Shown here one piece after another: positions 13,881-20,285 of a stretch of DNA of 20,285 nucleotides. The DNA is from H111-94 sp034436045 (GTDB lineage: Bacteria; Chloroflexota; Ktedonobacteria; Ktedonobacterales; Ktedonobacteraceae): positions 1 to 20,285 of the forward strand of contig DAOTVZ010000299.1 of assembly GCA_034436045.1 (NCBI GenBank), given 5' to 3'. The notes below the pieces were generated by a model. It had not been told where the DNA came from. It worked only from the letters and a program-made list of their open reading frames with translations, and did no database searches. Positions within the stretch are counted from its first letter, which is position 1, and each line of letters starts with the position of its first letter. The translations under genes were made by a program, and so were the position numbers.

Positions 13881-14987
13881 CTACCCGGCGATGCTTCTAC
13901 GCATCGATAATGTACCCAGCCCTAAAGCAGCGAGCGCGCATAGAGTCAGTACCAGCACGTCGCGTCCGAACTGGTCGGCGGCGCTGTAGAAGACGGCCTG
14001 CTCAAGCGCGTGGTCGCCGTAGGTCAATGGAATGTAGGCGGCCAGATTTTGGAGCCAGAGCGGCTCGAAGGCCAGTACGCCGACGCCTCCGGCCAGAAAA
14101 AACAGGTAGATGGCAATATTGATGGAAATGGCAATCACCGGCTGCGTCTTCTGCAAAGCCGCTCCTATCGCCACCCCCAGACCAGTACTGAACAGGGCTA
14201 CCAGCGCCATGATCAACATGCTGGTCAGCCAGTAGATGCCCACCGGATGAATCCAGCCCAGCACAAAAGCTAGCAGGAAGACGAGCAGGCCCAGTAAGAA
14301 GGTCGTCACAAAACCGGCCAGTACCTTGCCGATTATCACGGAAAAGTGTGTTATCGGGGCCAGCAGCATCTCCTTTACTGTGCGCGTCTCCCATTCGCGC
14401 GCGGCGGCAATACTGCTCGTCACCAATCCTGAGAGCGTCAGCAACAGAATTATCGTCGGCAGCACGCTATACTGGAACAATTGTATATCCTGCTTGCGCA
14501 AGTCTTGCTCGTGCATCGTTACTAGAATCGGACTCTTACTGCCCTGCGCCTGATAGAATTGCGTGATGGCATCAGGTACGGCGCGGCGCAAATCATTGGT
14601 GAAATCCAGATTCAAGTTATTTGCTCGCACAATGATTGGCGCTGGGGCGTGCTGCTCGACGCGCGTGGTAAAATCTGCCGGAATAGTGATAATGGCGATA
14701 ACCTGTACATCGTTAAACAGTTGCTGCGCCTGCGCCGGTGTCGCGTCCGTAATGCGGAAGACATCAGCCTGGTGAAAAATTTGCCTCATCTGCTGGCCTG
14801 CCGGGCCTTGATCCAGCGTGACCAGCGCCACCGGACTCCGCCCCACCGCCGCCGCGCCTAACGCCTGCACCAGCAGGAAGGCCAGAGGCGGAATAATAGT
14901 CGCGGCTATATTGCGTCCATTGCGCAACCAGACCGCCAGGTCTTTACGAAAGATGGCCCAGATGGCGCGTAGAGTTGAACCAGACAT
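13881..14987 (-). CDS. ABC-2 type permease, second subunit of the MarR-linked exporter
   Basis: A 368-residue permease of the ABC2_membrane_3 type: one N-terminal membrane segment, a large extracytoplasmic domain (about 45-165), and five further C-terminal segments. It is a paralogue of the preceding gene: NNLNLDFTNDLRRAVP matches NNLNTDFTNDIRRAVP, and AREWETRTVKEMLLAP matches AREWENATIKELLLSP. Two unequal permeases with one ATPase suggest a heterodimeric pore, as in linearmycin-type (LnrLMN) exporters. I chose the ATG at 14987 because GAGGT lies upstream and the family begins there; a longer reading to 15104 overlaps the previous gene and has a non-homologous, tryptophan-rich start. It follows the first permease after 19 bases and is last in the operon. 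Confidence 0.92.
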   Translation of the reverse strand: MSGSTLRAIWAIFRKDLAVWLRNGRNIAATIIPPLAFLLVQALGAAAVGRSPVALVTLDQGPAGQQMRQIFHQADVFRITDATPAQAQQLFNDVQVIAIITIPADFTTRVEQHAPAPIIVRANNLNLDFTNDLRRAVPDAITQFYQAQGSKSPILVTMHEQDLRKQDIQLFQYSVLPTIILLLTLSGLVTSSIAAAREWETRTVKEMLLAPITHFSVIIGKVLAGFVTTFLLGLLVFLLAFVLGWIHPVGIYWLTSMLIMALVALFSTGLGVAIGAALQKTQPVIAISINIAIYLFFLAGGVGVLAFEPLWLQNLAAYIPLTYGDHALEQAVFYSAADQFGRDVLVLTLCALAALGLGTLSMRRSIAG

Positions 14988-15006
14988 ACTTCTTACCTCG
15001 CCGAAA

Positions 15007-16119
15007 CTAATTTGCCACTGTACTGCGGCGCAAAATGATCGATGCCAGCACCACCAGTGCCAGCGCGTAGGCCACGAGAATCGCTGTATTGCCCCACACC
15101 CCATAGGTATTCAAGTTAAAGTTGTGGAAAGCGTGTTGCAGCAGGACGATAGCGTAGTAAACAGGGAAAATTTGCGCGAAAATTTGCACGATGGGTGTAT
15201 TGAAGGCCAGCGGGCCAAACGCGCCGCTGACAAAAAAGAGTGGGATCGTCACCCCAAAGGCCAGACCGGTGAACGCCTGTCGCTGCTTAATCACCGTCCC
15301 AAGTAGGGTGCCAAAGGCAATGAAGATCAGCATTGTCAGCAGCGTAAAGCCGATGAGTTCGCCCCAATGTTGGGGATAGACACCGATCACAAAGATCAGC
15401 ACAGCCAGCACCACAATAACAGCGGCCAGACTCATCACAATTGCGCCCAGCATCTTGCCAACAACGACGGCCCAGCGACTGGCCGGTGAGAGCAGCAGTT
15501 CTTTAATCGTGGCATTCTCCCACTCGCGCGCCGTGCCCGTACCCGACTGCAACAACCCCCCGATCACCAGCGCAATGGCCAGAATGGAGACGGACAGGTA
15601 GGGAATATAGCCGGTATCGTGCGCATAGGAATCGATCTCCTTCGGAGTGATCGTTACCACGTGTGGGAAAGCTTGCGCGTAAAATTTTGTAATCGATAAC
15701 GGCACAGCGCGACGAATATCATTCGTAAAGTCGGTGTTCAGATTATTAATGGTGACATCCACCTGTACCGGTTGCTTGTGTGTAATGCGCGCATCAAAAT
15801 CGGCGGGAATCACAACGACCGCTACGATATGGCCCTGCTCAATCGACTGCTGCGCCTGCGAGAGCGTCATCTTCTGTAAGATAAAAGAATTCGCATGCGC
15901 CATCGCATTATAAAACTGTTGCGCATATGGCCCCGTATCCTGCATTACGACGGCGGTCGGGGCCAGGCCCCCATTAATGACAAACAGGCTGAACAGGATG
16001 AGAAAGTTGAGCGGCAGAAAGATGCTGACAATGGTAAAAACGCGGTCACTCAAGGCGCTACGAATATCTTTCTTCATGCAAGCCCAGATGACGCGCAGAT
16101 CATAGCTGATGCGACTCAT
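15007..16119 (-). CDS. ABC-2 type permease, first subunit of the MarR-linked exporter
   Basis: A 370-residue permease with the same layout as its neighbour: an N-terminal membrane segment (about 28-49), an extracytoplasmic domain (about 50-170) with VVIPADF and NNLNTDFTNDIRRAVP, then a cluster of five membrane segments. The amphipathic coupling segment AREWENATIKELLLSP (198-212) sits between segments two and three and should contact the ATPase. The ATG at 16119 has AGGAGAA with about 9-base spacing. It starts 12 bases after the ATPase stop, so co-translation is likely. With the ATPase and the second permease it should form a complete exporter of a hydrophobic or amphipathic toxin; the substrate is unknown. 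Confidence 0.92.
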   Translation of the reverse strand: MSRISYDLRVIWACMKKDIRSALSDRVFTIVSIFLPLNFLILFSLFVINGGLAPTAVVMQDTGPYAQQFYNAMAHANSFILQKMTLSQAQQSIEQGHIVAVVVIPADFDARITHKQPVQVDVTINNLNTDFTNDIRRAVPLSITKFYAQAFPHVVTITPKEIDSYAHDTGYIPYLSVSILAIALVIGGLLQSGTGTAREWENATIKELLLSPASRWAVVVGKMLGAIVMSLAAVIVVLAVLIFVIGVYPQHWGELIGFTLLTMLIFIAFGTLLGTVIKQRQAFTGLAFGVTIPLFFVSGAFGPLAFNTPIVQIFAQIFPVYYAIVLLQHAFHNFNLNTYGVWGNTAILVAYALALVVLASIILRRSTVAN

Positions 16120-16131
16120 ACTGCTGTTCTC

Positions 16132-17115
16132 CTAATCGCGCAAGGCGGTCCCGGTCAGGCGAATGAAAATCTCGTCCAGGTTAGGTTCGCGCACCGTAAT
16201 ATCGCTCAACTCGTTCTCCTGCGAGACAATATTAATGATTTCCGGCACAGCGTTATACGCTCCCTGCGTCGTGATCGTCAGGTGCTTTCCTTCCTGCTTC
16301 ACTTCCTGCACACCCGCGATGGAGCGAATTGCCTCAATCGACGCGACCGGTTGTGTTGTCTCCAACTCGATCACGCTGCCACCGTAGGTCTGCTTGAGGT
16401 GCTGTGGGGTATCGACGGCGATGAGTTTACCATGATCGATGATCGCCACGCGGTCACAAAGCGCCTGCGCTTCCTCCAGATAGTTTGTCGTGATCAAGAC
16501 TGTCTTGCCTTGCTCACGCAAAGAGAGAATGTAGTCCCAGATCACGCGCCGCGCCTGTACATCCACCCCCAGCGTCGGCTCATCCAGATAGACCAGGCTG
16601 GGATCATGTAAGAGAGCGCGGCCCAACGCCAGACGACGCTTCATGCCACCGGAGAAGGTGCCGACGCGCGAATCTTTACGCTCCAATAACTGCACCAGTT
16701 CTAGCATGCGTGTGATACGCTCTTTCTTCTCTTTGCGCGGGATGCCAAAGATATCGGCATGAAAATCCATGTTCGTCCACGCACTCAACTCCTCGTACAG
16801 CGCTGTCTCCTGTGGCACCGCGCCGAGCAACTGGCGCACTTTGCGTGCATCGCGGCGCACATCATAGCCCAGCACACGCACCGTCCCGCTCGTCGGCACG
16901 CTCAGACCACTAATCATATTAATCGTGGTCGTCTTGCCCGACCCATTCGGTCCCAGCAGCCCAAAGATCTCGCCCTGCTGGATCGTCAATGAGAGGTGAT
17001 CAACGGCTCTGAAAGAGCCAAAGTCTTTGCACAATTCTATGATCTCGACCGCTGGTACAGTTGTTACCTCTTTTTCCACAATACTGGCATCTAAGGCGGT
17101 CTTTTTCATGCTCAT
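16132..17115 (-). CDS. ABC transporter ATP-binding protein (DrrA/LnrL-like)
   Basis: A 327-residue ATPase that powers the two following permeases. Walker A is GPNGSGKT (55-62), the Q-loop glutamine is Gln102 (AVPQETALYEEL), the signature is FSGGMKRRLALGRALLHDP (154-172), and Walker B is LVYLDEPTLGVD (174-185). The H-loop normally carries histidine; here it reads ITTNYLEEA with Asn211. Similar replacement is known in DrrA-type proteins, where glutamine is found. The C-terminal domain (about 235-327) ends with the NLDEIFIRLTG segment typical of drug exporter ATPases. About 24 residues precede the domain; ATGs at 17115 and 17109 are both possible starts, with AGGA about 12 bases before the first. 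It lies 91 bases after marR, probably in the same transcript. Confidence 0.93.
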   Translation of the reverse strand: MSMKKTALDASIVEKEVTTVPAVEIIELCKDFGSFRAVDHLSLTIQQGEIFGLLGPNGSGKTTTINMISGLSVPTSGTVRVLGYDVRRDARKVRQLLGAVPQETALYEELSAWTNMDFHADIFGIPRKEKKERITRMLELVQLLERKDSRVGTFSGGMKRRLALGRALLHDPSLVYLDEPTLGVDVQARRVIWDYILSLREQGKTVLITTNYLEEAQALCDRVAIIDHGKLIAVDTPQHLKQTYGGSVIELETTQPVASIEAIRSIAGVQEVKQEGKHLTITTQGAYNAVPEIINIVSQENELSDITVREPNLDEIFIRLTGTALRD

Positions 17116-17173
17116 AAAGTGCCATATTCCTTTCTGTCATGCTAATGATGTGCCATTATTATGTCTGGTTCTC

Positions 17174-17190
17174 GATCAGAAATTCTGATC
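17174..17190. repeat. Perfect 17-base palindrome between the MarR and ATPase genes
   Basis: GATCAGAA-A-TTCTGATC is perfectly symmetrical. It lies between the marR stop (17207) and the ATPase start (17115). It does not resemble the CTAA/TTAG operators upstream of marR. It could be a second operator or a processing or attenuation hairpin. Confidence 0.5.
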
Positions 17191-17206
17191 CTGATCAACT
17201 GGCTCC

Positions 17207-17722
17207 CTACTCTTTGGGTAGAACAACTTCTTTGGGAAGCAACCCGAAGCGATCTCCTATGCCCTCGCCTATCTTGGAGATGTTGGCCACAATTGTCTGT
17301 AGCTTGCACAGCAAGTCTCGCCGATCTTCAACAGAGAAGCCCTCTAACATGCGCTCGTAAAGACGTTCTACCTCCACAAACAATCCCTGCATCAATGCCC
17401 GCCCTTCTTCCGTCAAATAGACCTTGACGACACGACGATCCTGCTCATCATGCAGACGCTCCACCAGTTTGCTCTGCTCCAGACGCTTCACGATGCCCGT
17501 TACTGTTGGAGCATCTACCCCACGATTGTGACTGATCGCGCCAATCGTTATGCCGTCTTGCTCAAAAAGCAGCGATAATACCCCCCACTGAGCGGGCGTA
17601 ACCACGTATGGCTTACCATGTTCCTCACAATAGTGAGCCAGCACTTCGCTAAAGGCATAAGCTATACAGCGCTGTGTATAGAAGAGCCAGTAACCGATGT
17701 TCTCCTTTGCCGAGAAACTCAT
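17207..17722 (-). CDS. MarR-family transcriptional regulator
   Basis: A 171-residue MarR-type winged helix repressor, a little longer than the usual 140-150 because of its C-terminal tail. The DNA-binding core runs from TPAQWGVLSLLFEQDGITIG (42-61) through DAPTVTGIVKRLEQSKLVERL (70-90) to the wing DEQDRRVVKVYLTEEG (92-107), which carries the typical Asp95-Arg96-Arg97. The ligand is unknown. The ATG at 17722 has AAGGAG close by (three bases). Its promoter region carries three CTAA-based sites in exact 15-base phase, so autorepression of the whole MarR-ABC operon is the natural prediction. Confidence 0.93.
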   Translation of the reverse strand: MSFSAKENIGYWLFYTQRCIAYAFSEVLAHYCEEHGKPYVVTPAQWGVLSLLFEQDGITIGAISHNRGVDAPTVTGIVKRLEQSKLVERLHDEQDRRVVKVYLTEEGRALMQGLFVEVERLYERMLEGFSVEDRRDLLCKLQTIVANISKIGEGIGDRFGLLPKEVVLPKE

Positions 17723-17737
17723 AATCTCCTTCGTTTG

Positions 17738-17780
17738 CTAAGTATTAGTACGCTAAATATTAGCACACTAAATAATATAG
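17738..17780. promoter_or_regulatory. Array of three MarR-operator-like units, 15-bp spacing
   Basis: CTAAGTATTAG (17738), CTAAATATTAG (17753) and CTAAATAATATAG (17768) start exactly 15 bases apart. Each of the first two is an inverted repeat (CTAA...TTAG), and TTAG...CTAA inverted repeats also form between neighbours (TTAGTACGCTAA and TTAGCACACTAA). They cover the -10 box and the first 30 or so transcribed bases of marR. Confidence 0.65.
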
Positions 17781-17802
17781 AAAAGTTCTGTTTGTTTGTC
17801 AA
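17774..17802 (-). promoter_or_regulatory. Promoter of the marR-ABC operon
   Basis: On the minus strand a perfect TTGACA (plus 17797-17802), a 17-base spacer, and TATATT (plus 17774-17779, five of six). The operator array overlaps its -10 box and start site. Confidence 0.7.
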
Positions 17803-17843
17803 GGGTCTTCAAGATGAGGGGGGGTATTCTTTGTACGAGAGCA

Positions 17844-17864
17844 GGGCGACCGCCAGGGTCGCCC
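17844..17864 (-). terminator. GC-rich hairpin after the MFS transporter gene
   Basis: GGGCGAC (17844-17850) pairs with GTCGCCC (17858-17864) around a seven-base loop, 24 bases after the transporter stop. It could end that transcript, although no T-run follows. A run of seven G lies further on (17818-17824). Confidence 0.45.
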
Positions 17865-17888
17865 CATCCCGTTGTTTGCACCACAACT

Positions 17889-19277
17889 CTAGTCACCCAC
17901 GGCGACGGGTTCCGGTGCCGATAGCGGTACCATGTATTGATCTTCGTGCGAGACTTCTTCCAGGGACCTGCCGGCGGGTTCGGGCAAGAGCAAGGTCAGG
18001 CCACAGCCGACGAGTGCAAACACGAAGGTGATCTTTAGCGTCCCATTCAGACCCAGAGCGGCCTGAATAATGGGGAAGAGAAAGACGCCGATAAAGGCTC
18101 CCATCTTGGCAACACCTGCTGAGAGGCCATGTCCTGTCGTGCGTAGATTGACGGGGTATAACTCCGCTGACAACACGAAGGTAGTGGTGTTCGGCCCAAA
18201 CTCTGCGAAGAAGTAGCTGATGCCATAGATGATGATAAATGGCACGATTTCTTTGGTGATGCCAGGCACAACGCCAATCGCCAGAAAGGCCAGGCCCATG
18301 CACACAAAACCGATCAGTTGCAGACGCTTATGCCCGATGCGATCCATAAACAGGAAGGCCAGAATGTAGCCCGGAACAGCCGCCACCAGGAAGATCAAAA
18401 GCGTCAGTAACGTACTGGTAATCAGTGAGGCATTGGGTGCCACTGCCTTCAGGATAAGTGGCGTTGAGATGCTGTTGCCATAGTAGGCATAGTCAAACAC
18501 AAACCAGGTTCCGGCAGTGCCAATCAGGGTCAGGATATATTTGCTCAGACCAGCCTGGACGCGCCCCTCATTTTTCACTTCTACCGCGATCTTGCCTTCA
18601 GTGTACGCGCGCAACTGCGAGGCGGCCTGCTCGGTCTGCCCCTTTACACGCGAGAGATAGCGCGGTGACTCCGGCATCTTGCGGCGCAAGTAGATCACAG
18701 AAGCGGCTGGAATGGCTCCGAGGGCCAGCATCAAACGCCAGGCGAGATCATGCGGAATGCCTGAAACGAGTAGGAGTAGCGCCACCAGAGGGCCAGCTAC
18801 CAGCCCTACTGCCTGCATCGAGAAGACCATACCGACCAGTTTGCCACGATCTTTTACATTGGCATATTCGCTCATGATGACCGCAGATACCGGATAGTCG
18901 CCTCCGATAGCTATGCCCAGTATGAAGCGGAAAATGATGAGCCAGATGATATTTGGGGAGAGTGCACTGGCAATCGCTGCCAGCGCCATAACGGTTGCTT
19001 CTACCCCATACACCGATTTGCGCCCAAATTTATCAGCAATCCACCCGAAGAGGAATGCACCAATGAATGCTGCCAGCAACGAGGTTGAACCAACCAGGCC
19101 AACTTCAAACGCGGTGGGGTGAAATTCATTTTTGATCAGAACCAGTGCGACCCCAATAATAAACAGGTCATAGGCATCCGTAAAAAAGCCCATGCCTGCC
19201 ACGATCATTGAACGTATGTGAAATTTATCCAATGAAGCTCTGTTAAGAGCCTCCGACAAATTTGCTGGTGTCTCCAC
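17889..19277 (-). CDS. MFS transporter of the phosphate:H+ symporter type
   Basis: A 12-helix major facilitator protein of about 462 residues that resembles the PHS (Pho84-like) family of proton-coupled inorganic phosphate importers. Landmarks are GMGFFTDAYDLFIIG in helix 1, the loop ADKFGRKSVYG, the phosphate-family signature GGDYPVSAVIMSEYAN in helix 4, the large central loop with MPESPRYLSRV, and EFGPNTTTFVLSAELYP plus RTTGHGLSAGVAKMGA in the second half. The aspartate of GGDYP is conserved. Other substrates in the superfamily are possible, but the PHO-box-like repeats upstream favour phosphate. I prefer the GTG at 19277 because GGAAGGAG lies 7 bases before it. An ATG at 19304 (nine residues longer) has no ribosome binding site. 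Confidence 0.88.
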   Translation of the reverse strand: METPANLSEALNRASLDKFHIRSMIVAGMGFFTDAYDLFIIGVALVLIKNEFHPTAFEVGLVGSTSLLAAFIGAFLFGWIADKFGRKSVYGVEATVMALAAIASALSPNIIWLIIFRFILGIAIGGDYPVSAVIMSEYANVKDRGKLVGMVFSMQAVGLVAGPLVALLLLVSGIPHDLAWRLMLALGAIPAASVIYLRRKMPESPRYLSRVKGQTEQAASQLRAYTEGKIAVEVKNEGRVQAGLSKYILTLIGTAGTWFVFDYAYYGNSISTPLILKAVAPNASLITSTLLTLLIFLVAAVPGYILAFLFMDRIGHKRLQLIGFVCMGLAFLAIGVVPGITKEIVPFIIIYGISYFFAEFGPNTTTFVLSAELYPVNLRTTGHGLSAGVAKMGAFIGVFLFPIIQAALGLNGTLKITFVFALVGCGLTLLLPEPAGRSLEEVSHEDQYMVPLSAPEPVAVGD

Positions 19278-19284
19278 AAAGACA

Positions 19285-19292
19285 CTCCTTCC
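19285..19292 (-). promoter_or_regulatory. Ribosome binding site deciding the MFS start
   Basis: On the minus strand GGAAGGAG precedes GTG (19277) by seven bases. It falls inside the reading frame that opens at ATG 19304, which itself has no comparable site, so it argues for the shorter protein. Confidence 0.55.
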
Positions 19293-19360
19293 AACAGATT
19301 CCATATTTTATTGAGCAACCCGGTACTATTTTCTGTCTCTATTAATAACATACAACCGCT

Positions 19361-19400
19361 CTGTTACCCTTATGTTAAGTACATGTTAAAAGCATGTTAA
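19361..19400 (-). promoter_or_regulatory. PHO-box-like array of four 11-bp-phased repeats
   Basis: On the minus strand TTAACAT occurs three times and GTAACAG once, beginning exactly 11 bases apart (plus-strand copies ATGTTAA at 19394, 19383, 19372 and CTGTTAC at 19361). This matches the layout of Gram-positive PhoP boxes (TTAACA-type repeats every 11 bases). A TATGTT -10 candidate (19347-19352) follows after eight bases, so the array covers the -35 region, the expected place for an activator. It should control the phosphate-type transporter. Whether a PhoP homologue of this specificity exists here is unknown. Confidence 0.65.
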
Positions 19401-19472
19401 TAAGTGTTCAACGACATATCTGATGAGATGGGTATTCTTAAAATATTACGAAAAACTAGCATAAATTCTTGT

Positions 19473-20285
19473 TCACAATCCGATCACATCTGCTTTACTT
19501 TCAAGCACATCATCAATCACCGGCACAATACGCTGATTGGCCTGGACATTCCAGGCTTTGTAGGAACGGCTACTCTCTACCTTCCCGGCAAGATCAGCCG
19601 GATTATTGGCGAGCCAAGTGAACAATGCCTGCTGGGCCGATGCTTCCAGACAGACCCATCCCAGGTTATGCTGCTCAATAAAGCGCAAATTTGCCGTTTC
19701 TTGACCAGGGATGTAGGTCGTGGCTACAAATGGTTTCTCGACCATAAACGCTTCGGAGATAAAACTCGCGCCCGCCTTCCCGGCAATCACATCGACCGCC
19801 GCCATATAGGGAGCAACCGTTTCAGTAAAAGGAAGAACATGAATCTGCCTGCTATGCGCATAACGGGCCGCAATGGCCGTATTATTGCCTGCCGCTAGAA
19901 TGATCTGCACAGGTACAGGCATCGCAAGTAAGTCATTGACAATACGTTCCACGCCCGCAGAACCCTTCGCACCACCTTGTAGAAAAATCGTAAAGACTGA
20001 GGGGTCAAATCCTAGCGAGGTCAGTAGAATCTCTTTGCCAGGTTGGGGAAGCTCTAAAAACTGGTTGCGGATTGGCCTGCCGGTAAGATGCAGGCGCTGC
20101 TCACTGACACCCATCTGTAGAGCCTGAGCATAGATTTCGCGCGTTGGCACCAGATAGGCATCAACTTGCCGCTCAGTAAACCAGGTCATGTGCAACTGGC
20201 CCAGATCGGTAAGCTGAAAAACCAGCGGTACCCGTTCAGGCAAACTCTCAATGGCTCGTGCCGTTGCATAGGAGAGCATAGCATG
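19473..20285 (-). CDS. MGDG-synthase/UgtP-like glycosyltransferase (N-terminus outside window)
   Basis: This is the C-terminal part of a GT28-type processive diacylglycerol glycosyltransferase family protein, which makes membrane glycolipids from UDP-sugars and diacylglycerol on the cytoplasmic side. Visible features in order are QLTDLGQLHMTWF (an acceptor-side segment), DAYLVPT, GRPIRNQF, the donor-binding LQGGAKGSAGVERIVNDLL, VLPFTETVAPYMAAVDVIAGKAGA, and SEAFMVEKPFVATTYIPGQETANLRF, a nucleotide-sugar segment. The frame continues to the window edge (two codons past the first visible ATG), and about 100 N-terminal residues are missing, so the true start lies beyond 20285. It is upstream of the phosphate-type transporter on the same strand, separated by 195 bases containing a PHO-box-like array. 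Confidence 0.88.
   Translation of the reverse strand, partial: HAMLSYATARAIESLPERVPLVFQLTDLGQLHMTWFTERQVDAYLVPTREIYAQALQMGVSEQRLHLTGRPIRNQFLELPQPGKEILLTSLGFDPSVFTIFLQGGAKGSAGVERIVNDLLAMPVPVQIILAAGNNTAIAARYAHSRQIHVLPFTETVAPYMAAVDVIAGKAGASFISEAFMVEKPFVATTYIPGQETANLRFIEQHNLGWVCLEASAQQALFTWLANNPADLAGKVESSRSYKAWNVQANQRIVPVIDDVLESKADVIGL

Noticed and set aside
14988..15104. N-terminal extension of the second ABC-2 permease
   Set aside because: It overlaps the preceding permease gene and encodes an implausible tryptophan-rich segment; ATG 14987 has a ribosome binding site and matches the family start.
15895..16611. 238-codon plus-strand open frame over the exporter genes
   Set aside because: It spans two real minus-strand genes and its translation resembles no protein family.
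17818..17824. Run of seven G as a phase-variation tract
   Set aside because: It lies in an intergenic region away from promoter boxes and is too short to claim slippage control.

Overview
The window looks like chromosomal DNA of a soil- or sediment-type bacterium. My best guess is Chloroflexota, class Ktedonobacteria or a relative. The hints are moderate GC, an ANTAR response regulator, a WD40-repeat lipoprotein, BNR and MoaD neighbours, a QueA-like paralogue, and many stand-alone ABC-2 exporters with local regulators. This is an inference from gene content and style; there is no rRNA or other phylogenetic marker here.

Left part (1-2233, + strand): the 3' end of an ANTAR-type response regulator, a single-domain CheY-like receiver behind a long structured leader with a sigma-54-like promoter match, and a small lipoprotein cupredoxin. 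Positions 2234-3397 (-) hold a fold-type I PLP aminotransferase. Divergent from it (+) is a two-gene, ATGA-coupled unit: an SDR oxidoreductase and a divergent QueA-family protein. This unit also sits behind a long, hairpin-rich leader. The 5' leaders of the CheY-like gene and of the SDR unit share a hairpin and a downstream motif.

Middle part (5768-12525): a cytoplasmic BNR/Asp-box propeller and a MoaD/ThiS-like sulfur-carrier protein ending in Gly-Gly lie on the minus strand, followed by an APC-family amino acid permease. The permease is divergent from a TetR-ABC ATPase-fused ABC-2 permease operon with a clear promoter and a perfect palindromic operator.

Right part (12534-20285, all -): a seven-bladed WD40 lipoprotein; a MarR, ABC ATPase, ABC-2 permease, ABC-2 permease export operon whose promoter carries three operator-like units spaced 15 bp apart; a phosphate:H+ symporter-like MFS protein preceded by four 11-bp-phased TTAACAT-type repeats (a PHO-box-like array); and the C-terminal part of an MGDG-synthase/UgtP-like glycosyltransferase.

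Functionally the window combines signalling, two separately regulated drug or toxin exporters, nutrient uptake and envelope functions. The phosphate-type transporter, the PHO-box-like array and the glycolipid synthase lie together, which fits (but does not prove) a phosphate-limitation response. I see no tRNA, rRNA, insertion sequence or CRISPR array. The clearest unexplained items are the shared leader element, the MoaD-like/BNR pair, the SDR/QueA-like pair, and the repeated finding of strong hairpins without U-tracts at gene ends.
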